Positions 16,833-24,112 of a DNA stretch of 31,217 nt are shown piece after piece. The notes below the pieces were generated by a model that did not search any database, had not been told where the DNA came from, and saw nothing but the letters and a program-made list of their open reading frames with translations. The stretch is from Bacteroidales bacterium (GTDB lineage Bacteria > Bacteroidota > Bacteroidia > Bacteroidales > F082), in NCBI GenBank assembly GCA_900769945.1, contig CAAGIO010000033.1, forward strand, positions 1 to 31,217, given 5' to 3'. Made by a program: the position numbers and the translations under genes. Each line of letters opens with the position of its first letter. The first letter of the stretch is position 1.

Positions 16833-17975
16833 TTAGCATCCTAAATATCTGGATATCACGAGTTTTAGTATCTCACTTGTACCTTCTCCTATCTGCAATA
16901 TCCTCTGGTCGCGGTAGAAACGCTCCATGTCGAAGTCTTTAAGGAGGCCGTGGCCGCCCATCACCTGTACAGCTTTGTCGCACACTTCAGCTGCCACCTC
17001 GGAGCAGAAGAGCTTTGCCATTGCGGCTTCTTTTCCGAACGGCACTTTGGCGTCTTTCATTCGGCAGGCCTTATACAGCAGCTCGCGTGCCGCGTTGATT
17101 TTCACTTCCATCTCTGCGAGCATGAAGCTTACGGCTTGGAACTTGCATATCTGTTTTCCGAACTGCTCTCTTTTCTTTGCATAGGCGAGAGCCATCTCGA
17201 AAGCACCTTGGGCGCATCCAAGCCCCATGGCACCTATCGACAGGCGTCCGCCATCGAGTGTCGCCAACATGATATGGGAGCCTTGTCCGGGCTTGCCGAG
17301 AATGTTCTCGTCGGTAAGCCTCACATTATCAAACCTTAACTCTCCGGTGTTAGAGGCACGCCACATCATCTTCCTATCCATCTTACGTTGTGTGAATCCG
17401 GGAGTGTCATTCTCTATTAGGAATGCGGTGAACTCAGGCTTGCCGTCTTTCTCCCCAGATACCACCTGTATCGTGCTTCCAAGTGTCATCGGCGTGGCGC
17501 TGTTGGTGATGAATATCTTAGAGCCGTTGACAATCCATTCGCCGTCAACGAGTCTTGCCGTTGACTTTGTGCCTCTTGAGTCACAGCCCGCCGTCTCTTC
17601 CGTGAGGCCGAATCCCCAAAGATGCGACTTGCATAAGCGCGGCAGGTATCTCTCCTTCTGTTCTTTGGTGCCATATTCTTTGATAGGTGTGATGCCTAAA
17701 GAGTTGTCAGCCGCTATCGTGGCCGCCGTAGAGCCATCGACACGCGCCAGCTCCTCTACAGCAATAATATATGATAATGTATCAAGACCTTGGCCTCCGT
17801 ATTCTTCAGGGACGCATATTCCGAGCAGCCCGAGATCCGCCATCTTCTTTGTCAGCTCCACATCGAACTTCTCCTGCTCATCGTTTATGGCTGCCACAGG
17901 CTTCACCTCTCTCTCTGCGAAATCACGCACCCTCTCGCGAAATAGCCTCTGTTTTTCAGTTAGTCCAAAATTCAT
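16833..17975 (-). CDS. Acyl-CoA dehydrogenase, short-chain (SCAD-like) type
   Basis: A 380-residue FAD-dependent acyl-CoA dehydrogenase with the usual N-terminal helical domain (LTEKQRLFRERVRDFA), middle beta domain (FGLTEETAGCDSRGTKSTA, GSKIFITN) and C-terminal domain (REQFGKQICKFQ, QVMGGHGLLKDF, QIGEGTSEI). Its place between carboxylase alpha and ptb suggests isovaleryl-CoA dehydrogenase. However, the catalytic base appears to be Glu364 in GEGTSEI, the position used by short- and medium-chain enzymes. Isovaleryl-CoA dehydrogenases have GAGTSE there and use a Glu before Arg in LDLERL; here that site is Gly243 (LDGGRL). The substrate could be butyryl-, isobutyryl- or 2-methylbutyryl-CoA, or isovaleryl-CoA by a different layout. 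The ATG overlaps the carboxylase stop (ATGA). No ETF genes are nearby. Confidence 0.88.
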   Translation of the reverse strand: MNFGLTEKQRLFRERVRDFAEREVKPVAAINDEQEKFDVELTKKMADLGLLGICVPEEYGGQGLDTLSYIIAVEELARVDGSTAATIAADNSLGITPIKEYGTKEQKERYLPRLCKSHLWGFGLTEETAGCDSRGTKSTARLVDGEWIVNGSKIFITNSATPMTLGSTIQVVSGEKDGKPEFTAFLIENDTPGFTQRKMDRKMMWRASNTGELRFDNVRLTDENILGKPGQGSHIMLATLDGGRLSIGAMGLGCAQGAFEMALAYAKKREQFGKQICKFQAVSFMLAEMEVKINAARELLYKACRMKDAKVPFGKEAAMAKLFCSEVAAEVCDKAVQVMGGHGLLKDFDMERFYRDQRILQIGEGTSEILKLVISRYLGC

Positions 17976-19990
17976 ATCGTTAGTTCAATTAATATCGTTC
18001 TTGTATCAACCTTGTCGCCTTCTCTAACATTCACTTTTGCAACCTTAGCATCGCAACGTGCCACGATGTTGTTCTCCATCTTCATGGCCTCAACAATGCA
18101 TAACACTGTGCCTGCGCTCACCATGTCTCCTTCTTTCACGTTCACCTTCATCACGTTACCCGGCATTGGAGAGACGAAACGCAGATCATCAGACACTTCC
18201 ATTTTAACATAATCGTTGACATCTCTCAATTGGTCGTCACGGCGGCAAAGGAAGTCGAAACCCCTGAGATGCACGCTGAAATCGTGTGAGGACGTCTGCG
18301 ACACGAACACCGGTTCTGTCTTGCCGTTGATGATGACCTTCCTGATGTCGCCCTCTTGATTTGTGAGGACAACGCTATAGTCACAGCCATTAATCACACA
18401 TTCTAACCTAGTGTCCGACAGTTTCTTAATGTTGACTTTAAATTGTAAAGGCTCTCTGTCAACATCTACGGTGACGTTTACAGACATCTGGAAACGCCAA
18501 TAACCTATTGTGTTCCATACATCTACGCCATCGTTATCCTGCATGGTGGAATTATTCCACAGCCGCGCGTTGAAGTCATGGAAGAGGAACATCGCCGCCA
18601 CGTCTTCTTTCTTTATCAAGGAGCGGGCGTGTTCCATGGCGTGAAGCAGCTCGTCATGATGCGCGTTGCAGTAAGAGGTGTCGATATTGTTTTCAGCGAA
18701 GTCTGTGTTACTCACTACACTTTGGAGGTAGGTGAGGTTAGACTTTTCTGACTGTATGATAAAGTTGCTTAGAGCTTTCTTTGTTATTTCTATTGCGTCG
18801 GAGCGGGTCTTGCCATGGCAGATGAGTTTTGCTATCATGGGGTCGTAGTTGCCGGAGATGATGCAAGCGCCATCAATGCTGCTGTCGATACGCACGCCCC
18901 GCATCTGAGGCTCGTGGTAAAGTGTGACATCTCCTGCCGCTGGGAGGAACCCTTTCTCCGGGTCTTCGGCATAAATCCTGCATTCTATAGCGTGCCCGTA
19001 ACCGCTGATAGCGTCTTGTGTCCAGCCCATAGCCTTGCCTCGTGCTATACGTATCTGTTCCTCGACAATGTCTATGCCGGTGCGCTGCTCGGTGACAGGG
19101 TGTTCCACTTGGATACGGGTGTTCATCTCCAAGAAATAGAAGTTCTGGTCTTTGTCAAGAAGGAACTCCACCGTGCCGGCATTGTTATATCCCGCCTCTT
19201 TACATAGTGTCACGGCGGCTCCGCAAATATTTGCGCGGCTTTCTGGTGTCAGCGATGGTGATGGCGACTCCTCGATAATCTTCTGATAGCGTCGTTGCAC
19301 TGAGCACTCCCTCTCGAAGAGATGTATCACGTTGCCGTAGTTGTCGGCAAGGACCTGCACCTCCACATGCCGAGGGTTCTCGATATATTGTTCTACAAAC
19401 ACCTCGTCGTCACCAAAATAGCGCAGTGCCTCGCGTGACGCCTGTATTAGGGCGGGCTTCAGCTCCTCCTTGTCACGCACCACGTGCATTCCCTTGCCGC
19501 CTCCGCCCGCTGCAGCCTTTATCAGGACCGGGAACGGGAGGTCGGGGCACGACATAATAGCGTCGATGCCGCCCGTCACTGCCGCCGCCACGGGGATGCC
19601 CTTGCTCCTCGCGAACTCACGTGCAGCAACCTTATTGCCCATCAGACGCATCACATCCACATTAGGCCCCACGAAGATGATGTTGTTCTCGGCACATGCC
19701 TCGGCAAGCTCCGGGCTCTCAGACAGGAACCCGTATCCCGGATGTATCGCGTCAGCACGAGTGTCAAGAGCGATGTCGATAATCTTCTGTATGTTGAGAT
19801 AAGTGTCTTTCAGAGTACCACCGCCTAAAGGACGCGCCTCATCAGCGATACGACAATGTAACGCACCAGCATCGTCATCGGCATAGACAGCTACCGAGCT
19901 AATACTCAACTTCTTGAGAGTCTTAATAATTCGGACCGCTATCTCGCCCCTGCACGCTATTAACAGCTTATGAATCTTTCTTGACGGCAT
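17972..19990 (-). CDS. liuD: Methylcrotonyl-CoA carboxylase alpha (biotin carboxylase/BCCP) subunit
   Basis: A 672-residue biotin-dependent subunit. The biotin carboxylase domain (1-450) carries YADDDAGALHCRIADEA, IHPGYGFLSES, the ATP-grasp loop AAAGGGGKGMHVV, FVEQYIENPRHVEVQV, FERECSVQRRYQK and EMNTRIQVEHPVTE. A linker (BT-like, with WNTIGYWRF) follows. The C-terminal biotinyl domain (about 605-672) ends with EAMKMEN, where Lys637 takes the biotin. The usual opening ANRGEIAVRI reads ACRGEIAVRI here. Length and the partner liuB-like gene support methylcrotonyl-CoA carboxylase over acetyl- or propionyl-CoA carboxylase. It carboxylates 3-methylcrotonyl-CoA in leucine catabolism, using ATP. It has its own promoter, so with the dehydrogenase, ptb and buk it may form a second transcript. 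The window's only CTAG lies inside it at 18408. Confidence 0.9.
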   Translation of the reverse strand: MPSRKIHKLLIACRGEIAVRIIKTLKKLSISSVAVYADDDAGALHCRIADEARPLGGGTLKDTYLNIQKIIDIALDTRADAIHPGYGFLSESPELAEACAENNIIFVGPNVDVMRLMGNKVAAREFARSKGIPVAAAVTGGIDAIMSCPDLPFPVLIKAAAGGGGKGMHVVRDKEELKPALIQASREALRYFGDDEVFVEQYIENPRHVEVQVLADNYGNVIHLFERECSVQRRYQKIIEESPSPSLTPESRANICGAAVTLCKEAGYNNAGTVEFLLDKDQNFYFLEMNTRIQVEHPVTEQRTGIDIVEEQIRIARGKAMGWTQDAISGYGHAIECRIYAEDPEKGFLPAAGDVTLYHEPQMRGVRIDSSIDGACIISGNYDPMIAKLICHGKTRSDAIEITKKALSNFIIQSEKSNLTYLQSVVSNTDFAENNIDTSYCNAHHDELLHAMEHARSLIKKEDVAAMFLFHDFNARLWNNSTMQDNDGVDVWNTIGYWRFQMSVNVTVDVDREPLQFKVNIKKLSDTRLECVINGCDYSVVLTNQEGDIRKVIINGKTEPVFVSQTSSHDFSVHLRGFDFLCRRDDQLRDVNDYVKMEVSDDLRFVSPMPGNVMKVNVKEGDMVSAGTVLCIVEAMKMENNIVARCDAKVAKVNVREGDKVDTRTILIELTI

Positions 19991-20006
19991 AATTTACAAT
20001 TCGTTG

Positions 20007-20038
20007 CAAAAGTAATACTTATTTGCTTCGTTTGCAAT
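20007..20038 (-). promoter_or_regulatory. Promoter of the carboxylase-alpha/dehydrogenase/ptb/buk unit
   Basis: On the minus strand ATTG (20035-20038), a 20-base spacer, then TACTTTTG (20007-20014) followed by C. It fits the Bacteroidota consensus and predicts an RNA start about 10 bases before ATG 19990. The 126-base gap to the upstream hydratase gene also supports a separate start. Confidence 0.6.
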
Positions 20039-20116
20039 AATAATTTTTACAAATAATACGAAGACATGATTTTGGCGTACCAATGGGCGGAAAACATCTC
20101 ACAACAGCGTCATGCC

Positions 20117-20905
20117 TCATTCTTTCCAGCGTGGCTGTCGTTTTTCGAGGAACGCCTTCATGCCTTCTTGTCCGTCGTCCGACATCCTCTCAGAGGCGAT
20201 GACGTCGGCTGTCATGTCGAAGACCTCGTCGTATGTGTCGTTACGTCCGCACACTGTCCTTATCAGCTGTTTACAGTCTGACACGGCACGTGGCGACGCA
20301 GAGAGGAAGCTGTCGATATACATGTCGAGCCGTCTGTTGACTTCCTCCATGGTGCCTGCGAAATTGATGAGATGATAATGTAATGCTTCCTCGGCGTTGA
20401 AGCGTCGTCCGCTGAGCATAAGGTCGCGAGCAGCGGCTTCACCGCTGCGAGCGATGACAAAAGGAGATATTGTGGCAGGGGTAATGCCTATCCTCACCTC
20501 ACTGAACGCAAACATGGTGTCACGCTCCGCAAGCACCACGTCGCATGCCGCCATGATGCCATTGCCACCGCCTATGACATTGCCATGGACTAACGCTATC
20601 ACCGGCTTGCTGCAGAAATAAATAGACCGGAAAAGCTTTGAGAGGCGTTGTGCGTCAGCGCGGTTCTCCGAATAGCCGTAGCCTGCCACATCACGCATGT
20701 ACCCTATGTCAGCGCCCGCGCAGAAGCTCTTCCCGTTGCCACATATCTCTATCACACGGGTGTCGTCCCTGCTGTCGAGCCACTCCATGGCCTCGGTGAG
20801 CTCCATTATCATCAACGCATTCATGGCGTTATGGACAGCAGGACGGTTTAACGCCACGCGCGCCACATTCTTCTCTATGCCTATCTGTATTGTTGTAAAA
20901 TCCAT
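20117..20905 (-). CDS. liuC: Methylglutaconyl-CoA hydratase (enoyl-CoA hydratase family)
   Basis: A 262-residue crotonase-fold enzyme. In leucine catabolism it hydrates 3-methylglutaconyl-CoA to HMG-CoA; the reaction is reversible. Visible motifs are VALNRPAVHNAMNALM, the first oxyanion-hole stretch GKSFCAGADIGYMRD, and VHGNVIGGGNGIMAACDVV for the second. The stretch FSEVRIGITPATISPFVIAR is typical of the AUH/LiuC branch rather than of general crotonases. It lies 32 bases after the carboxylase beta gene, in the same direction, and is followed by the 126-base gap that carries the next promoter. Confidence 0.88.
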   Translation of the reverse strand: MDFTTIQIGIEKNVARVALNRPAVHNAMNALMIMELTEAMEWLDSRDDTRVIEICGNGKSFCAGADIGYMRDVAGYGYSENRADAQRLSKLFRSIYFCSKPVIALVHGNVIGGGNGIMAACDVVLAERDTMFAFSEVRIGITPATISPFVIARSGEAAARDLMLSGRRFNAEEALHYHLINFAGTMEEVNRRLDMYIDSFLSASPRAVSDCKQLIRTVCGRNDTYDEVFDMTADVIASERMSDDGQEGMKAFLEKRQPRWKE

Positions 20906-20937
20906 ATCATAAAATATTTTAACAAAAAACTGCCACG

Positions 20938-22545
20938 TTACATACGGAACACGCCGAACTGCCGTGGTGGGAACTTCATGTTCAGCGACGAAGCGATGCC
21001 CATAGCGAGGATCCGTCTCGTATCGACAGGGTCGATGATGCCGTCGTCCCAGAGCCGCGCCGTGCTGTAGAACGCCGAGCCTTCGTAATCGTATTTCTTC
21101 AAGATGTCTGATTTAAGCTTGTTAATCTCGTCTTCTGGTACCGGCACACCTTTATTAATATATTGTTCTTCCTTCACTGCTGCGAGCACGTTGGCGGCTT
21201 GAGAGCCTCCCATGACAGAAATCTTCGCGTTAGGCCACATGAAGAGGAGCCTTGGGCTGTAAGCACGTCCAGCCATGCCATAGTTGCCGGCGCCGAAGGA
21301 GCCTCCGAAAATAACCGTGAACTTCGGCACGTTGGCGTTGCTGACGGCATGCACCATCTTAGCGCCGTCTTTTGCTATGCCGCCGCACTCGTACTGCTTG
21401 CCCACCATGAATCCCGTGATGTTCTGCAGGAAGACTAAAGGTATGTTCCTCTGGCAGCACAGCTCGATGAAATGCGTCGCCTTCAACGCCGATTCGCTGA
21501 ACAGCACCCCGTAATTAGCGATGATGCCTACAGGGAAGCCCATGATATAGGCAAATCCGCACACTATTGTGGTGGCATAACGCTCCTTGAACTCTTGGAA
21601 ACGGCTGCCATCGACTATCCTCATGATGATTTCTCGCGGGTCCACGACCTTACGCAGGTCAACGGGAGCGATGCCATACAGCTCGGCAGGGTCATAAAGC
21701 GGCTCTTCGACGGCGTGGAAGTCAAGATGCTGTTTCTCATTGCGTTCCAATGTCTTGAAGATGTTACGGCAGATACGCACGGCATGGCTGTCGTTTTCCG
21801 CGAGATGGTCAGCGACACCCGACACGGAGGTGTGCATCTCCGCGCCACCGAGCTCCTCGGCAGTCACTATCTCACCTGTCGCCGCCTTCACCAACGGAGG
21901 GCCGCCGAGATATATGGTGCCTTGCCTCTTCACTATGATGGTCTCGTCACTCATTGCCGGCACGTATGCCCCACCGGCGGTGCACATCCCCATCACGATG
22001 GCAATCTGCGGTATGCCCATGGCCGACATGCGCGCTTGGTTGTAGAAGAAACGCCCGAAATGCTCCTTGTCAGGGAACACCGTGTCCTGCTCCGGCAGGA
22101 AAGCCCCGCCACTGTCAACCATATACACACACGGCAGATGGTTCTCCATCGCTATCTCCTGCGCCCTGAGATGCTTCTTCACCGTGTACTGCATGTAAGT
22201 GCCGCCCTTAACAGTGGCATCGTTAGCCACTATTATCGTCTCCCGACCCTCCACGACACCAATGCCCGTGACTATACCCGCCGACGGGAAATTGTCATTG
22301 TATGTGCCATAAGCCGCCATAGGCGAAAGCTCTAAAAACGGCGTGTTCTTGTCAACAAGTAGGTCGATGCGCTCCCGGGCAAGCAACTTACCCCTGCCCT
22401 TATGCTTCGCAACAGCAGCCTCTCCTCCACCTCGCATGCTCGAATCCATAGCAGCCTTGTACTGCTCCATCACCCTCATGAACGACGCCTTGTTCTCCCT
22501 GAACTCCACGCCATTAACATCTATTTGTGTCTTTAATGTCTGCAA
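20938..22545 (-). CDS. liuB: Methylcrotonyl-CoA carboxylase beta (carboxyltransferase) subunit
   Basis: A 535-residue carboxyltransferase that moves the carboxyl group from biotin to 3-methylcrotonyl-CoA. Diagnostic blocks for this clade are HKGRGKLLARERIDLLVD, VDSGGAFLPEQDTVFPDKEH, FGRFFYNQARMSAMGIPQIA, MGMCTAGGAYVPAMSDE, IYLGGPPLVKAATGE and SGVADHLAENDSHA. They fit methylcrotonyl-CoA (or geranyl-CoA) carboxylase, not propionyl-CoA carboxylase. The start is TTG at 22545: the residues that follow (QTLKTQIDVNGVEF) align with the N-terminus of known LiuB proteins, and the next in-frame ATG (22476) would remove 23 conserved residues. Its promoter region is shared, back to back, with the channel gene. 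Confidence 0.93.
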   Translation of the reverse strand: MQTLKTQIDVNGVEFRENKASFMRVMEQYKAAMDSSMRGGGEAAVAKHKGRGKLLARERIDLLVDKNTPFLELSPMAAYGTYNDNFPSAGIVTGIGVVEGRETIIVANDATVKGGTYMQYTVKKHLRAQEIAMENHLPCVYMVDSGGAFLPEQDTVFPDKEHFGRFFYNQARMSAMGIPQIAIVMGMCTAGGAYVPAMSDETIIVKRQGTIYLGGPPLVKAATGEIVTAEELGGAEMHTSVSGVADHLAENDSHAVRICRNIFKTLERNEKQHLDFHAVEEPLYDPAELYGIAPVDLRKVVDPREIIMRIVDGSRFQEFKERYATTIVCGFAYIMGFPVGIIANYGVLFSESALKATHFIELCCQRNIPLVFLQNITGFMVGKQYECGGIAKDGAKMVHAVSNANVPKFTVIFGGSFGAGNYGMAGRAYSPRLLFMWPNAKISVMGGSQAANVLAAVKEEQYINKGVPVPEDEINKLKSDILKKYDYEGSAFYSTARLWDDGIIDPVDTRRILAMGIASSLNMKFPPRQFGVFRM

Positions 22546-22567
22546 AATATTTCGTTTTTATCTTTTG

Positions 22568-22575
22568 CAAAAATA
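22568..22575 (-). promoter_or_regulatory. Putative -7 box for liuB-liuC
   Basis: On the minus strand TATTTTTG followed by C matches TAnnTTTG. It predicts an RNA start near 22561 and a leader of about 16 bases before the TTG start. No good -33 box is seen. Confidence 0.45.
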
Positions 22576-22606
22576 ACGATTTTTCAATCTTGTGACATTT
22601 TTTTTA

Positions 22607-22614
22607 TACTTTTG
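22607..22614 (+). promoter_or_regulatory. Putative -7 box for the ion channel gene
   Basis: TACTTTTG followed by C on the plus strand predicts an RNA start about 12 bases before ATG 22634. This argues against the in-frame GTG at 22592 as a start, since it lies upstream of the box. The -33 is weak. Confidence 0.5.
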
Positions 22615-22633
22615 CACCCTTAATATTCATAAA

Positions 22634-23431
22634 ATGAAGAAAATAGGACTCTTATTGAAAAATCTTTTCCTTAACGATAACTTTATTCTGATATTGGTGC
22701 TGCTCAACTGCTTCGTGATATTCCTCCAATGTTTCGATTACGAAGGCTCCCTATTATACTTGTGCGACAACATGTTCACCATTCTTTTCGTCTTTGAGAT
22801 GTGTATAAAAATCAAAGAGATGCAGTGGAGAAACTATTGGAGAAGCGGCTGGAACAAAATCGATTTCGTCATTACTGTCGTCTCGCTCGCCTCCCTCATA
22901 CAATTCCTCACCTTCGACCCGTATTCCGAAGCCTTAGGATACATCACCGTGCTGCGAGCCTTACGCACACTGAAACTCATCAGAATACTGAAATTCATCC
23001 CCGACCTCGGCAAAATACTGTCCGGACTGAAACGCTCGATAAAGATGACTTACTTTATCATTATCGCCTTCCTTATCATCATCTTCATCATTTCTATTGT
23101 GACATGCGTGCTGTTCAAAAACATCTCACCAGAATATTTCAGCAACCCCATCGACTCGATATACTCCACCTTCCGCATCTTCACCGTTGAAGGCTGGTAC
23201 GAAATCCCTGACTCTATTGTCGATGACGGTAACTCTAACATTCTGAAGATGTTAGTAAGGCTTTACTTCTCTGTCATTTTGTTCTTCGGCGGAATTATTG
23301 GCGTTAGCATCATTAACTCTCTTTTCGTCGATACGATGGCGGAAGACAACAACGACGAAGTGCTTGAACATATCAAGAACCTTGAGAGACAGATAGAGGA
23401 ATTGAAAAACGAATTAAAGGAGAAAGACTAA
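22634..23431 (+). CDS. BacNav-like voltage-gated cation channel
   Basis: A 265-residue protein with the six-helix plan of bacterial sodium channels (NaChBac, NavAb): S1 about 17-34, S2 about 40-60, S3 about 75-92, S4 about 104-121, S5 about 139-161, pore, S6 about 209-233. S4 has regularly spaced charges (Arg108, Arg111, Lys114, Arg117, Lys120 in VLRALRTLKLIRILKF). The selectivity-filter stretch is TVEGW (184-188), where NaChBac and NavAb have TLESW: the key Glu and Trp are kept, Ser is Gly. The C-terminus (about 236-265, EVLEHIKNLERQIEELKNEL) is a heptad coiled coil, as in tetramerising BacNav tails. It probably forms a homotetramer in the inner membrane; the gating stimulus and physiological role are unknown. 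Confidence 0.87.
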   Translation: MKKIGLLLKNLFLNDNFILILVLLNCFVIFLQCFDYEGSLLYLCDNMFTILFVFEMCIKIKEMQWRNYWRSGWNKIDFVITVVSLASLIQFLTFDPYSEALGYITVLRALRTLKLIRILKFIPDLGKILSGLKRSIKMTYFIIIAFLIIIFIISIVTCVLFKNISPEYFSNPIDSIYSTFRIFTVEGWYEIPDSIVDDGNSNILKMLVRLYFSVILFFGGIIGVSIINSLFVDTMAEDNNDEVLEHIKNLERQIEELKNELKEKD

Positions 23432-23682
23432 CTCACGTCAAGCCACACGATGTTATTCACCAACTCATTAATGTCCTCTTTGAGTGCAAAAACCATTGCT
23501 AACCGCCAAACGACACAACTAACATCTAAATACTTGATAATCAAATAAAATACACGAGAATAACAACCCTACAAAATGCCAATGATGCCTAAAAACAACA
23601 CCGAACCTCAAAAATGAAATCTCACCTCTATTACAGCTTGCTCTTACCGGAGAGCAAAAAATAAGAAGTGAAACAGGCAAAA

Positions 23683-23866
23683 ATGGACAACGTAGAATCT
23701 AATATTCTAACCCCACAGCAAAGAGAAAAACTTGACATCTGCCAAAGGTGATAGTAAGACTGTTTTTGTATTTGTAGAACTATTTAGGCGGGAGCTATCC
23801 CAAGAGCACGTTGGAACGGAGAATCCCACCCGCTACATCTGCAAGGTTTTGCCCGTTTGGATTTAA
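23683..23866 (+). pseudogene. Decayed short ORF, unknown family
   Basis: Inside the 680-base gap between the channel gene and nrdD a peptide can be read if one +1 shift near 23744 is allowed. The first part from ATG 23683 contains SNILTPQQREKLDIC and hits TGA at 23749. The next frame gives KGDSKTVFVFVELFRRELSQ then NPTRYICKVLPVWI and stops at TAA 23864. The reading is protein-like in composition, but I do not recognise the family. The rest of the gap (23432-23682, 23867-23950) holds nothing I can support. Chance reading is possible. Confidence 0.3.
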
Positions 23867-23953
23867 TAACATATTAGAACTTAATCAAATGCATTTTTCA
23901 AATCAGAATATTTGAAAAGAAGGTTTATATTTTTGGGGAAAAATGAGTTTTTC

Positions 23954-23987
23954 TTTGTTACAATGGTCAACTATTTTTATAATTTTG
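23954..23987 (+). promoter_or_regulatory. Putative promoter of nrdDG
   Basis: TTTG at 23954-23957 and TAATTTTG at 23980-23987 followed by C. The 22-base spacer is slightly longer than the usual 19-21. It leaves an untranslated leader of about 118 bases before ATG 24113, unusually long for this window. Confidence 0.5.
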
Positions 23988-24112
23988 CATTCGAATATCT
24001 ATCATTTTGGAATGCGTTTTCTTGCGATACAAGATAAAAAAATCTCTCAAAACAGAAACTTCCGAAAGAGATAACACAACAATAATAACCCACTCAATTA
24101 CAATCCGAATAA

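Noticed and set aside
17227..18027. 266-codon plus-strand frame opposite the acyl-CoA dehydrogenase
   Set aside because: Antisense shadow, Ser/Pro-rich, no motif.
21472..22335. 287-codon plus-strand frame opposite liuB
   Set aside because: Antisense shadow of a clearly conserved gene; no recognisable motif.
17972..22545. Propionyl- or acetyl-CoA carboxylase as identity for the biotin carboxylase pair
   Set aside because: Beta-subunit blocks (VDSGGAFLPEQD, FFYNQARMSAMGIPQIA) and the linked methylglutaconyl-CoA hydratase point to methylcrotonyl-CoA carboxylase.
23790..23840. GC-rich stretch GCGGG...CCCGC before nrdD considered as a riboswitch or other structured RNA
   Set aside because: Only a 5-bp outer stem; no match to a cobalamin or other riboswitch core that I know, and the same bases read better as a decayed ORF.
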